Below, piece after piece: positions 1 to 8,569 of a stretch of 64,000 nucleotides of DNA (positions are counted from its first letter, which is position 1; each line of letters opens with the position of its first letter). A program made the position numbers and the translations under genes. This DNA is from Duganella sp. sic0402. Lineage in GTDB: Bacteria; Pseudomonadota; Gammaproteobacteria; Burkholderiales; Burkholderiaceae_D. The notes beneath the pieces were generated by a model. It was not told where the DNA came from. It saw only the letters and a program-made list of their open reading frames with translations, and searched no databases. The stretch covers positions 25,828 to 89,827 of the forward strand of contig NZ_JAHUWK010000016.1 in the NCBI RefSeq assembly GCF_019219065.1, written 5' to 3'.

Positions 1-972
1 GCGTTTGATGGCGGCCATCTGGCGGCCGGTTTTCTGCGCATAGCGCGTGTCGTCGTGCGCCCGCCAGTCCCAGCATGCGTTGGGATTGGCGTAGGTGGCG
101 GTGGTTTGCGGATACAGGATCAGCAGGCGGTTATTGTCGGCCCAGGCGTTGTAGCCGGCGTGGCGCACGAACAGCATGCCGATATTGTCCTGGCTTTGCT
201 GGCAGCCATGGAAGGCCACATGCAGGCGGCAGCCACCAGCTTCGCAGGCCGGCGGAATGTACAGATAGCCGGTGTCCGACATGCCATGCCAGCTGGGCGC
301 GGCGATGAATTCCGATTGATCGAAAGCCACGAAGCGGCCGGCCGGTGCGTTGCTGCGCGCGGCCAGCGGACCGTAGATCCACGCCAGCAGCGCGCCAGCC
401 GCGTCGTAGTTGCAGTTGTTGATGTAGGGTGAGCCCAGCGCCGAGCACGCGCGTCCATAAGTGTTGGTGGGGAAGGCGTGTTGCGCAGCGAGCTTGCGCT
501 GGTAGCTGATGTTGCCGGCGCCGATGTAGTGGCGGTAGTAGCTGAACAGGTCGTTCATCACCGCTTGCGGCACGACCGAATCGAGGCTGCCGGACAGCAT
601 CCAGATGCGGTGTCCGGCCAGCGCGCTGGTGGGGTCGATGCTGCGCGTGGCGGCGAACCAGTCGGTGATGGCGATCAGCTCCGGCACGCGCGTCCCACCG
701 GAGCGCACCTGGCAGTTGTTCAATTCACTGGTGCAGCTGCAACGGGTGGTGGCGGTCAGCACATTGCCTTGCGCGCAGAAGTAAGGACCGCCAGCAATGA
801 CGCCAGCGCCGATCACGGTGCGCGAGAAAGCCACCTCGAACTGCACCGCCATGAAGGCGCCGGATGACAGTCCCGACACGCTCACCTCGCCAGCGCGCAG
901 CGCCGGCAAAGACATCACCTGCGCTTGCGTGATGCCGACAACCAGTAGTAACAGCAAGCACAAAATACGCAT
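1..972 (-). CDS. Secreted PHA depolymerase / PHB-depolymerase-family esterase (type 2), C-terminus cut by window edge
   Basis: The reading frame is open from an ATG at 972 to the window edge (324 codons), so the C-terminus is missing. Residues 1-18 form a hydrophobic signal peptide (leucine-rich, ending near AQ). A lipase box G-L-S-S-G at residues 34-38 places the nucleophilic serine at about residue 36, and cysteine-rich stretches (CSCTSELNNC, ACEAGGCRLHVAFHGC) follow. The AFHGC motif is typical of the oxyanion-hole region of short-chain-length PHA depolymerases and feruloyl/PHB esterases with a type 2 catalytic domain. The protein probably hydrolyses extracellular polyester or a related ester. 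It is divergent from the glutathione peroxidase gene. The family call is firm; the substrate is inferred. Confidence 0.85.
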   Translation of the reverse strand, partial: MRILCLLLLLVVGITQAQVMSLPALRAGEVSVSGLSSGAFMAVQFEVAFSRTVIGAGVIAGGPYFCAQGNVLTATTRCSCTSELNNCQVRSGGTRVPELIAITDWFAATRSIDPTSALAGHRIWMLSGSLDSVVPQAVMNDLFSYYRHYIGAGNISYQRKLAAQHAFPTNTYGRACSALGSPYINNCNYDAAGALLAWIYGPLAARSNAPAGRFVAFDQSEFIAAPSWHGMSDTGYLYIPPACEAGGCRLHVAFHGCQQSQDNIGMLFVRHAGYNAWADNNRLLILYPQTTATYANPNACWDWRAHDDTRYAQKTGRQMAAIKR

Positions 973-1101
973 GATCGTTCTCCTGTGCGTGGGATGGACG
1001 ATATGCCGCTGGCCGCTATTCTGCTTAATCCGGATCAATCGTGCGAGGGGAACTAATTTGGACTAGAATGGTTTTTTTCCTATTCTTTCAGGCCCGACAC
1101 C

Positions 1102-1704
1102 ATGTCCAAGACCTTCGCCCAATTGTGCCTCGTTTCCTCGCTGGCCATGCTGGCCAGCGCCTCCGCGTTTGCGCAAGCGCCAGCAGCAGCTCCTGCCGCC
1201 GCTGCGGCGACGGCGCCGACCAGCTGCCCAGCCATTCTCAAGCAAACCTTCAAGCGTTTGCAGGACGAGGCGCCGCAGGACCTGTGCCAGTATTCCGGCA
1301 AGGTGATCCTGGTGGTCAACACGGCCAGCTACTGCGGTTTCACCAATCAGTACGAAGGCCTGGAAGGCCTGTACGCCAAGTACGGCAGCAAGGGCCTGGT
1401 GGTGCTGGGCTTCCCGTCGAACGACTTCGGCCAGCAGGAACCGGGCAGCAGCAAGGAAATCGCCGATTTCTGCTACAACACTTATGGCGTGAAATTCCCG
1501 ATGTTCGCCAAGTCAGTGGTGTCCGGCAAGGAGCCTAACCCGCTGTTCGCCAATCTGATCAAGGCCACCGGTAAGGCGCCGGCATGGAACTTCCACAAAT
1601 ACCTGATCGACCGCCACGGCAATGTGGTCAACAACTTTGGCAGCAAGACTACGCCTAACGACAAGCAGCTGGTCAGCGCCGTCGAAAAAGCGCTGGGCTC
1701 CTGA
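1102..1704 (+). CDS. Periplasmic glutathione-peroxidase-family protein
   Basis: This 200-residue protein has a signal peptide (residues 1-25, ending AFAQA) and an Ala/Pro linker, then a thioredoxin-fold GPx domain. The peroxidatic cysteine is Cys78 in NTASYCGFTNQY. Gln111 or Gln112 (FGQQEPG) and Trp162-Asn163 (AWNFHKYLID) complete the Cys-Gln-Trp-Asn tetrad. It should reduce hydroperoxides in the periplasm, probably using thioredoxin-like reductant rather than glutathione, as is common for bacterial Cys-GPx. A plausible -10 (TAGAAT near 1063) lies upstream; the Shine-Dalgarno is weak. The signal peptide is unusual, because most bacterial GPx are cytosolic. Confidence 0.88.
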   Translation: MSKTFAQLCLVSSLAMLASASAFAQAPAAAPAAAAATAPTSCPAILKQTFKRLQDEAPQDLCQYSGKVILVVNTASYCGFTNQYEGLEGLYAKYGSKGLVVLGFPSNDFGQQEPGSSKEIADFCYNTYGVKFPMFAKSVVSGKEPNPLFANLIKATGKAPAWNFHKYLIDRHGNVVNNFGSKTTPNDKQLVSAVEKALGS

Positions 1705-1712
1705 TGCAGTAA

Positions 1713-2147
1713 TCAGCGCGCTGCTTTGCGCAGGCCGGGAGGCAGCTCCCGGATCGGGCAATAGTGATACGTCGTCATATTGCCCGCGATGCTTTGCTTG
1801 AAGCTCAGCGCGTTTTCCACTGTGACCTGCTGGTGCTGGGTCTGGCGCGACGTGGTGCGCGTGCCAGCATCCATGCAGGACTGCGCCACCGTGTATTGAT
1901 TGCCCCGGCGTTTGCGCACCGTGGCCTTGCAGGCCTTGGTGTGCGCCGTGGAGATGCCCTTGCCGTCATAGCGGCGGATCGCGGCATTGGCCGGCGAGCT
2001 GCACGCCGAACCTTCCGCAACATAGATGCCAGGTTTCAGGCGATAGACGCCACCGGGCTTGGGCGTTCTGTCCGCGCTGGCCATGGCCATGCCGGCGACG
2101 GCCATCAGCATGGCGAATGCGGCCCATAGGCTGCGTGTCTTGTGCAT
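1713..2147 (-). CDS. Secreted hypothetical protein
   Basis: A 144-residue protein begins with a clear signal peptide (MHKTRSLWAAFAML..., cleavage near AMASA). The mature part is basic and contains a central Cys pair and a C-terminal TTYHYCPIRELPP segment; no catalytic motif is recognised. It is convergent with the peroxidase gene (8 bp between stop codons) and lies downstream of the rhodanese gene on the same strand, 36 bp away, so the two may be cotranscribed. Four cysteines in the mature chain would allow disulfides in the periplasm. No function is assigned. Confidence 0.7.
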   Translation of the reverse strand: MHKTRSLWAAFAMLMAVAGMAMASADRTPKPGGVYRLKPGIYVAEGSACSSPANAAIRRYDGKGISTAHTKACKATVRKRRGNQYTVAQSCMDAGTRTTSRQTQHQQVTVENALSFKQSIAGNMTTYHYCPIRELPPGLRKAAR

Positions 2148-2183
2148 TACTCATCCTTCCGCTCAATGGCAAACAGCCGCAGT

Positions 2184-2609
2184 CTATAGCGCTGTCGCCT
2201 GATTGTCGCGTACGTTTGCTGCAGTGGCGAGGGTAAAGCCCTCGTCGAGCCAGCCGGTAACGCCTCCGGTCATCAGTTTGACCGGGCGGCCCAACTGCGC
2301 CAGCCGCACGGCGGCGCGGGCAGCGCCGTTGCAATGCGGTCCGGCACAATACACGACAAACAGCGTGTCGGCAGGGAACTCGGCGATCTTCGAGCCGATG
2401 ATTTTGCGGTGCGCCAGGTCGAGCGCGCCCGGCACATGGCCGGCCGCGTACTTTTCCGTTCCGCGCACATCGAGCAGCACAAAGTCCTGCTGGCCGCTGC
2501 TGATGGCGTCGTGCACGTCCCAGCAATCGGTTTCGTAGTGGAAGCTGGCTTCAAAATGGGCCAGCGCGGCGGCGCTGCCGGCGGCGGGAATGGCGGTGAC
2601 GAGGGACAT
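2184..2609 (-). CDS. Rhodanese-like domain protein
   Basis: The 141-residue protein is a single rhodanese domain: LLDVRGTEKYAAGHVPGALDL, then the active loop VVYCAGPHCNGA with the catalytic Cys, then the terminal GGVTGWLDEGF. These are hallmarks of single-domain sulfurtransferases. I chose the ATG at 2609 because AAAGGAGA lies just upstream; the frame is open further 5' but that part is low-complexity and overlaps the divergent regulator gene. It is divergent from the GlxA-type regulator at 2701, which may control it. The sulfur acceptor is unknown. Confidence 0.85.
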   Translation of the reverse strand: MSLVTAIPAAGSAAALAHFEASFHYETDCWDVHDAISSGQQDFVLLDVRGTEKYAAGHVPGALDLAHRKIIGSKIAEFPADTLFVVYCAGPHCNGAARAAVRLAQLGRPVKLMTGGVTGWLDEGFTLATAANVRDNQATAL

Positions 2610-2700
2610 CGGGTTCTCCTTTGAAGTTGAGCATCTATTGTGCTGGCGCACCGTCATGGCAAGAAGTGGCGCATATGCCGATCTACGGTAAGATTGCGCC

Positions 2701-3654
2701 ATGAAAAAACATCTGGTGGTGGCGCTGGCGTATGACCGCCTGTGCACTTTCGAGTTCGGCTGCACGGTCGAACTGTTCGCGCTGGAACGCCCGGAGCTTG
2801 GCGTGGACTGGTATGAGTTTGCCGTCTGCGCGATTGAAGAGGGGCCGATCCGCGCTGCTGGCGGCATCACCGTGCAAGCGCCGTACACGCCGGAATTGCT
2901 GGCGCGCGCCGACACCATCATCATCCCCGGCTGGCGCGATGCCGACGAGTTGCCGCTGCCGCAATTGCTGGACTGGATACGCACCGCCCACGCGCGTGGC
3001 GCGCGCCTGTGTTCGATCTGCTCGGGCGTGTTCGTGCTGGCCGCCGCCGGTGTGCTGGATGGCCAGCGCGCCACCACGCATTGGCGCTATGCCGACCGGC
3101 TGGCGCAACGTTATCCACGCATCGACGTGCAGCCGGACCATCTGTATGTGGATAACGGCCAAGTTATCACCGCCGCCGGCTCGGCCGCCGGGCTGGACAT
3201 GCTGCTGCATCTGGTGCGGCGCGATCATGGCGCCAAGGTCGGCAACCTGGTGGCGCAGCGGCTGGTGGTGGCGCCGCATCGCGAAGGCGGCCAGGCGCAG
3301 TTCCTGCCGCGGCCGATGGCGCAGGGCGAGCAGGGGCGGCTGTCGCGGCTGATGGACTGGCTGCGCAGCCATCCGGCGCAAGCGCACACGGTGGCCAGCA
3401 TGGCCCAACGCGCGGCCATGAGTCCGCGCACCTTGCAGCGGCAATTCCAGCAGGCCACCGGCCTCGGACCGGTCGAGTGGCTGATCCGCGAGCGGGTTGC
3501 CATCGTCAAGGATTTGCTGGAGGAGCCGGAGGTGCCGCTGGCGCAGATTGCCGAGCGCGCCGGCTTCGGCTCCGAGGAAACGCTGCGCCACCATTTCCGC
3601 CGTCTCACCGCCACTACACCGGGCGCTTACCGAAAACGCTTCGTGCTACGCTAG
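2701..3654 (+). CDS. GlxA-type transcriptional regulator (DJ-1/PfpI domain + AraC HTH)
   Basis: This 317-residue protein has an N-terminal DJ-1/PfpI-like domain (about residues 1-185, with ICSGVFVLAAAG at the nucleophile-elbow position) and a C-terminal AraC/XylS double helix-turn-helix (about 220-315: MSPRTLQRQFQQATG, PLAQIAERAGFGSEETLRHHFRR). This is the GlxA family of cytosolic regulators. It is divergent from the rhodanese gene with about 90 bp between starts, and upstream of the DUF1428 gene, so either neighbour may be a target. The ligand is unknown. Confidence 0.9.
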   Translation: MKKHLVVALAYDRLCTFEFGCTVELFALERPELGVDWYEFAVCAIEEGPIRAAGGITVQAPYTPELLARADTIIIPGWRDADELPLPQLLDWIRTAHARGARLCSICSGVFVLAAAGVLDGQRATTHWRYADRLAQRYPRIDVQPDHLYVDNGQVITAAGSAAGLDMLLHLVRRDHGAKVGNLVAQRLVVAPHREGGQAQFLPRPMAQGEQGRLSRLMDWLRSHPAQAHTVASMAQRAAMSPRTLQRQFQQATGLGPVEWLIRERVAIVKDLLEEPEVPLAQIAERAGFGSEETLRHHFRRLTATTPGAYRKRFVLR

Positions 3655-3680
3655 TCGCCTCACCTCTCAAGGAGACTGCC

Positions 3681-4040
3681 ATGGCCTACGTAGACGGTTT
3701 TGTGACGCCTGTCCCACGGGACAAGCTTGATGATTACAAGAAAATGGCGCGCGAGTGCGGCGCCGTGTGGAAAGAACACGGCGCGCTGGAATTCCGCGAG
3801 TCGGTCGCCGACGACGTCAAGCCCGGCAAGCTGACCTCGTTTCCGCAAGCAGTCGATCTGAAGGAAAACGAGGTCGTGCTGTTCTCGTGGATCATCTACG
3901 AATCGCGCGCCAAGCGCGATGAAGTCAACGACAAGGTCATGAAAGATCCCCGCCTGGCCGCCTTTATGGAACCCGCCAACATGCCGTTTGACGGCAAGCG
4001 CCTGGTGTACGGCGGGTTCGAGATGATCGTCGACTTATAG
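3681..4040 (+). CDS. DUF1428 family protein
   Basis: A 119-residue protein starts MAYVDGFVTPVPRDKLDDYKK and contains AVWKEHGALEFRESVADDV and FSWIIYESRAKRDEVNDKVM, the conserved pattern of DUF1428, a small dimeric alpha/beta-barrel (ferredoxin-like) family. The start at 3681 is preceded by a good AAGGAG. It lies 26 bp after the GlxA-type gene and probably shares its transcript. Its stop overlaps the convergent aldo/keto reductase stop by 6 bp. The biochemical role of the family is not established. Confidence 0.85.
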   Translation: MAYVDGFVTPVPRDKLDDYKKMARECGAVWKEHGALEFRESVADDVKPGKLTSFPQAVDLKENEVVLFSWIIYESRAKRDEVNDKVMKDPRLAAFMEPANMPFDGKRLVYGGFEMIVDL

Positions 4041-5102
4041 GCGGCGCTGGCTCAGCTGGGAGGTGCCGAAAATCAGCTGCTGCGCCATTGGCCGGCCGAT
4101 GAAGCGGTCCGGGAAGATCGGTGCCGGCGCGCTGGCGGCGTTCAGGCGCGCCAGCTGGTCTTCGCTGAGCACCACGTCCAGCGCGCCGAGGTTGTCTTCG
4201 GCCTGGGCTGCCGTGCGCGCACCGATAATCGGCGATACCACGGCCGGATGGGCCAGCGTCCAGGCGAGGGCAACTTGCGAGCGCGATACGCCCAGCTCAT
4301 CGGCCACGCTGCCCACCACGTCGGCAATGTCCAGCGAGCGCTGGTTCAGATGGCCGGTGGAGGCGATCACGCCCTTGCGGTCGCTGGCGACGCCGGCGCC
4401 GTTGTCATCGGACAGATCCTTGCGGCTGTATTTGCCGGTCAGGATGCCGCCGCCCAGCGGCGACCATGGCAGCACGCCCAGGCCCATCGCCTGCGCCATC
4501 GGTAGCAGCTCGTGTTCGACGGTGCGCTCGACCAGGCTGTATTCGATTTGCAGCGCCACCAGCGGCGACCAGCCGCGCAGGTCGGCCAGCGTTTGCAGCT
4601 CGGCCACGCGCCAGGCCGGGGTATTGCAGATGCCGAGATACAGCACTTTGCCGGAGCGCACCAGATCATCCAGCGCGCGCATCACTTCATCGGGACGGGT
4701 GCTGAAGTCCCACGCGTGCACATACAGCAGGTCGATGCGGTCAGTGTCCAGCTGGCGCAAGCTGGTTTCCACCGAGCGCACCAGGTTGTAGCGGTGGTTG
4801 CCGCCGGAATTGATGTTGGACGCGTCGCGCGCCATGGTGTACTTGGTGGCCAGCACCAGGCGGTCGCGCTTGTCCTTGGCGAAGCTGCCGAGGATGCGTT
4901 CGGACGCGCCGTTGGTATAGTTGACCGAGGTGTCGATGAAATTGCCGCCACGGTCGACATAGGCGTCGAAGATGCGCCGTGCTTCGGCGTCGTCGGCGCC
5001 CCAGCCCCAGTCGGAACCGAAGGTCATGGTGCCCAGCGACAGCGGCGAAACGCGCAGGCCGGAACGGCCGAGCAGGCGGTATTGGTCAAGTTTGGTCGTC
5101 AT
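4035..5102 (-). CDS. Aldo/keto reductase
   Basis: The 355-residue TIM-barrel oxidoreductase has LGRSGLRVSPLSLGTMTFG at the N-terminus, GNFIDTSVNYTNG (catalytic Asp and Tyr), VLATKYTM (Lys) and LLYVHAWD (His), plus the C-terminal cofactor segment SPIIGARTAAQAEDNLGAL. It should reduce carbonyl compounds with NADPH in the cytosol. The ATG at 5102 follows a GAGGAG site. It is divergent from the AraC regulator at 5219, the usual arrangement for a regulator and its target in this family pair. The substrate is not predictable. Confidence 0.9.
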   Translation of the reverse strand: MTTKLDQYRLLGRSGLRVSPLSLGTMTFGSDWGWGADDAEARRIFDAYVDRGGNFIDTSVNYTNGASERILGSFAKDKRDRLVLATKYTMARDASNINSGGNHRYNLVRSVETSLRQLDTDRIDLLYVHAWDFSTRPDEVMRALDDLVRSGKVLYLGICNTPAWRVAELQTLADLRGWSPLVALQIEYSLVERTVEHELLPMAQAMGLGVLPWSPLGGGILTGKYSRKDLSDDNGAGVASDRKGVIASTGHLNQRSLDIADVVGSVADELGVSRSQVALAWTLAHPAVVSPIIGARTAAQAEDNLGALDVVLSEDQLARLNAASAPAPIFPDRFIGRPMAQQLIFGTSQLSQRRL

Positions 5103-5218
5103 GCTGAATCTCCTCAGGGGTGGTTGATGACGACTATTGTCGGGATTTCGGCCAGGCCAGCGGTAGCAGGATTTTCCGCAATGCTTGCACGATTGTCCGG
5201 AGCTGCACATAATGCGTC

Positions 5219-6097
5219 ATGCACCAGCTTTTATCATTCCGCGATGCCATCGCCCGCCATGCGCCGGAAGACGGCACGTTTGCCTGCGCCATTCCCGGCC
5301 TGAAGCTTATCCGATGCTCCGCGCCGACCATGCCGATGCCGGTGGTGTACGAGCCGACCGCATGCTTCGTCGCGCAGGGCCGCAAGCGCGCCACGCTGGG
5401 CGCCAGCGTGTTCCACTACGATCCGAGCAGCTATCTGGTGGCATCGGTCGGCCTGCCGGTGATGGGTGCGGTGATCGAGGCGAGCGAAGCGCATCCGTAT
5501 ATGAGCATTCAGCTGGACCTGGATGCGGCGGAACTGGCCGAGCTGGCGCTGAAAACCCCGCAGCCGCCGCAAAACGTTACGGCGGCCGGCCTGACGCTCA
5601 ACCAGATGAACTCCGGATTGCTGGATGCGGCCACGCGGCTGGTGGCGCTGCTGGACACGCCGGACGACATCGGCGCCCTGGCGCCGCTGGCGGTGCGCGA
5701 AATTCTGTACCGGCTGCTGACCGGCCCGAATGGCGGCGCCATTCAGGCGATCACGCAGGCCGATAGCCGGCAGAGTCAGATCGCGCGCGTGATTGTGTGG
5801 ATACGCTCGCACTTCAAGGATGGCTGGCGGATCGAAGACCTGGCCGGCATTGCCGGTATGAGCCGCTCGGCCTTCCATGTACACTTCAAGGCAATGACGG
5901 CAATGAGCCCGCTGGAATTCCGCACGCAGCTGCGCATGCAGGAGGCGCGCCGGCTGATGGTCAGCGATGGCCTGGATGCCGCCAACGCGGGTTATCACGT
6001 CGGCTACGACAGCCCGTCGCAATTCAGCCGTGATTATTCGCGCCTGTTTGGCGCGCCGCCGGCCAAGGACGCCAGCCGCTTGCGCTTTGCCGGTTAG
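5219..6097 (+). CDS. AraC-family transcriptional regulator
   Basis: This 292-residue protein has an AraC_N-type sensor domain (TACFVAQGRKRATLG, then YEPT and YLVASVGLPV) and a C-terminal double HTH (WRIEDLAGIAGMSRSAFHVHFK, then GYDSPSQFSRDYSRLFG). The domain pair is typical of regulators that sit next to aldo/keto reductases or short-chain dehydrogenases. It is divergent from the aldo/keto reductase (about 116 bp between starts) and is its likely regulator. Its stop overlaps the stop of the convergent pabBC gene by 4 bp. Confidence 0.9.
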   Translation: MHQLLSFRDAIARHAPEDGTFACAIPGLKLIRCSAPTMPMPVVYEPTACFVAQGRKRATLGASVFHYDPSSYLVASVGLPVMGAVIEASEAHPYMSIQLDLDAAELAELALKTPQPPQNVTAAGLTLNQMNSGLLDAATRLVALLDTPDDIGALAPLAVREILYRLLTGPNGGAIQAITQADSRQSQIARVIVWIRSHFKDGWRIEDLAGIAGMSRSAFHVHFKAMTAMSPLEFRTQLRMQEARRLMVSDGLDAANAGYHVGYDSPSQFSRDYSRLFGAPPAKDASRLRFAG

Positions 6098-7965
6098 GCG
6101 AGCGTCGCCCGCAGTGCGCCGCGCAGTGCGTTGCAGAGAATGATTTCGTCGGCGCTTTCCAGCATCGCGCGGGTGATGACGGCTTCCGTTGCTTGCCAGT
6201 CCGGATCGTCGAGCAGCACGCTGCGCATCACGCCCGGCAGCAGACCGGCGCTGAGCGGTGGCGTCAGCCATTTGCCCTCAATGCGCACCAAGACGTTGCT
6301 GCGGCCGCCCTCGGTCAGCTCGCCGCGCTCATTGAAGAACAGAGTGTCGAATGCGCCTTGCGCTTCGGCGTCGCGCCAGGCTGCGTCGTAGCGCTGGCGG
6401 ATGCTGGTTTTGTGGCGCAGGAACAGGTCGGTGCTATGCGTATTATCGGCAGCCAGCAATGCGCGCACCGGTTCGGCCAGCGGCGTCAGTGGCGCATGCT
6501 GCACCGAGAAGGCGCCGGAAGGGCTGAGTGCGAGGCGCAGCCGGTAGGCCGCATGCTGCGGTTCCAGCATGGCGCAGGCGGTGTCCAGATAGGCATCCGC
6601 CGCTTTCGCATCCCAGGGGAAGCCGAAGTAGTCCGCCGAAGCGGCCAGCCGCCGCAGGTGGCGGTCGCGGTGGCGCACGCCGCCGTCTGGCGTGGCGCGC
6701 ATGGTTTCGAAGATTTCAATCTCGTTTTGCAGGCCGGTGAGGAAGCGCGCCTTGAGTTTGCACTCGGCGTATTCCTGGTTCGCGTCGCTGTCGAAAACGA
6801 TGCCGGCGCCGACGCCCATTTCACCATGGCGCACGCCGTCCGCGCCGGGTGGCTGCAAGGTCAGCGTGCGGATCGGCACCGACATGCAGAAGTCGCCCAC
6901 CTTGCCGTCGCCGCATGGATCGAACCAGCCGATGGCGCCGGTGTAGATGCCGCGTGGGTCCGGCTCCAGTTCGCGGATGATTTCCATGGTGCGGCGCTTG
7001 GGCGCGCCGGTGATGGAGCCGCAGGGATAGAGCGCGTCGAAGATGTCGTGCAGTGTGGCGTCATCGCGCAGCTGCGCGGTGATGGTGGAGGTCATTTGCA
7101 GCACGCTGGCGTAGCGGTGCACCTCGAACAGCGCCGGCACCTCGACGCTGCCGGTGGTGGCGACGCGGGCGATGTCGTTGCGCAGCAGGTCGACGATCAT
7201 CAGGTTCTCGGCGCGGTTCTTCGGATCGGCGGCGAGGTTGGTGGCGCGCAGGATGTTTTCCGCCTGCTGGTTCGGCGGTGCGGCGGGCGCAGTGCCTTTC
7301 ATCGGGCGCGCTGTCAGTTCGCCCCCGCTGTGGCGCACGAACAGTTCGGGCGACAGCGACAGCACGGCGCTGCCGTCGTCCAGCGCGATCAGCGCGCCAT
7401 ATGGGACTGGCTGGCGGCCGCGCAGGCGGGCGTACAAAGCGTGGATGCCGCCAAACGCGTCAAAACGCAGCCTGTAGGTGTAATTGACCTGGTAGGTGTC
7501 GCCGGCAGCGATGTAGTCGTGTATGCGCGCCAGGGCGGCGCTAAACACTTCCTGATTGATGTTCGCGCGGATGTTGGCCACGCCGGCCGGTTGTTCGATC
7601 GGAAAGGAACGGGCAGCCAGCCAGTTGCCTACTTCGGCGGACGACAGCCGCGCGCAGTCGCGGAACAGCAGGACTTGCGCCAACGGCGGCGCCAGCGGCG
7701 GCGCGGCAGCAGGCGCAGACGCGCTGTGTGATGCGGCCGGTGGCGTCAGCGCCAGCAGCGCCTCGCCCAACTCGTAGCTGCATACGGTGACGGCGTATTC
7801 GCCGCGCGCCAGCGCCGCCTGCAGCTGCTCCAGCAGTTGCGGCCATGCCGCGATGTCGTCGCAGCGCAGCGTGCCGGTGTGGCCGGTGTACAGGCGCGAA
7901 CGGTTGCCGGTCGCTGCGGCTTCCGGGCTGGCGTCGTCCAGCAGGGCGAATACTCCGGTGTTCAT
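6094..7965 (-). CDS. pabB: Fused aminodeoxychorismate synthase component I / aminodeoxychorismate lyase (PabB-PabC)
   Basis: The protein has 623 residues. Residues 1 to about 385 form the chorismate-binding domain, with GSITGAPKRRTMEIIRELE and a GVGAGIVFDSDANQEYAECKLKA tail. From about residue 395 there is a class IV aminotransferase/lyase domain (FETMRATPDGGVRHRDRH, HKTSIRQRYD with the PLP lysine, NERGELTEGGRSNVLV). It makes 4-amino-4-deoxychorismate and then releases pyruvate to give p-aminobenzoate for folate, so both steps are on one chain. The glutamine amidotransferase partner PabA is not in the window. The gene begins 2 bp after the slmA stop on the same strand. Confidence 0.93.
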   Translation of the reverse strand: MNTGVFALLDDASPEAAATGNRSRLYTGHTGTLRCDDIAAWPQLLEQLQAALARGEYAVTVCSYELGEALLALTPPAASHSASAPAAAPPLAPPLAQVLLFRDCARLSSAEVGNWLAARSFPIEQPAGVANIRANINQEVFSAALARIHDYIAAGDTYQVNYTYRLRFDAFGGIHALYARLRGRQPVPYGALIALDDGSAVLSLSPELFVRHSGGELTARPMKGTAPAAPPNQQAENILRATNLAADPKNRAENLMIVDLLRNDIARVATTGSVEVPALFEVHRYASVLQMTSTITAQLRDDATLHDIFDALYPCGSITGAPKRRTMEIIRELEPDPRGIYTGAIGWFDPCGDGKVGDFCMSVPIRTLTLQPPGADGVRHGEMGVGAGIVFDSDANQEYAECKLKARFLTGLQNEIEIFETMRATPDGGVRHRDRHLRRLAASADYFGFPWDAKAADAYLDTACAMLEPQHAAYRLRLALSPSGAFSVQHAPLTPLAEPVRALLAADNTHSTDLFLRHKTSIRQRYDAAWRDAEAQGAFDTLFFNERGELTEGGRSNVLVRIEGKWLTPPLSAGLLPGVMRSVLLDDPDWQATEAVITRAMLESADEIILCNALRGALRATLA

Positions 7966-7967
7966 GC

Positions 7968-8543
7968 TTACGCCAACAGCAGGGTGATATGCAGCGCCGC
8001 GTCCTGCGACGGATTGTTTTTGAAACCGCTCTTGGCGTAACGGTGCCAGCGGCCGATGACGAAGCTGGTCAGCATCGCTGCGCGCGCGGCGGTATCCGCC
8101 TCATGCGCCTGGCCTTCGCTGGCGGCGAGGCGCAAAGCCTGCTTCAGCGCCAGCTCGACGCGGTCGTAAAACTGGTTCATGCGCAGTTGCAGGCGCTCGT
8201 CCTCGTTGACCAGCGCGTCGCCGATCAGCACCCGCGTCATGCCCGGATTCTGGCTGGCGAAGTTGAGCAGCATGCCGACGATGTCGCGCGCCTGCGCCAG
8301 GCCGTCGCTCTGGCGATCGGCGATCTGGTTAATCAGGCCAAACACGGTCGATTCGATGAACTCGATGAGTCCTTCGAACATTTGCGCCTTGCTGGCGAAA
8401 TGCCGGTACAGCGCGGCTTCGGAAAACGCCAGCTTGCGCGCCAGCGCAGCGGTGGTGATCTTGTCGCCCTTGGGCTGTTCCAGCATCTCCGCCAGCGCTT
8501 GCAGAATCTGCAGCCGGCGCTGGCCTGGCGGTGTGCTTGCCAT
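7968..8543 (-). CDS. slmA: Nucleoid occlusion factor SlmA (TetR family)
   Basis: A 191-residue TetR-like protein has RLQILQALAEMLEQPKGDKITTAALARKLAFSEAALYRHFASK at the HTH and LIEFIESTVFGLINQI after it, which matches SlmA closely. SlmA binds specific chromosomal sites and blocks FtsZ assembly over the nucleoid. It lies between the pyrimidine nucleotidase and pabBC on the minus strand. The argB-nucleotidase-slmA neighbourhood is common in Burkholderiales; here it is broken up by the plus-strand traB/gumN-type gene and a tRNA. Confidence 0.9.
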   Translation of the reverse strand: MASTPPGQRRLQILQALAEMLEQPKGDKITTAALARKLAFSEAALYRHFASKAQMFEGLIEFIESTVFGLINQIADRQSDGLAQARDIVGMLLNFASQNPGMTRVLIGDALVNEDERLQLRMNQFYDRVELALKQALRLAASEGQAHEADTAARAAMLTSFVIGRWHRYAKSGFKNNPSQDAALHITLLLA

Positions 8544-8569
8544 ATGATCTCGCGGTTAAAAAGTGTGGG

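Noticed and set aside
6193..7731. Plus-strand frame of 512 codons opposite pabBC
   Set aside because: Shadow of a gene with clear chorismate-binding and lyase motifs.
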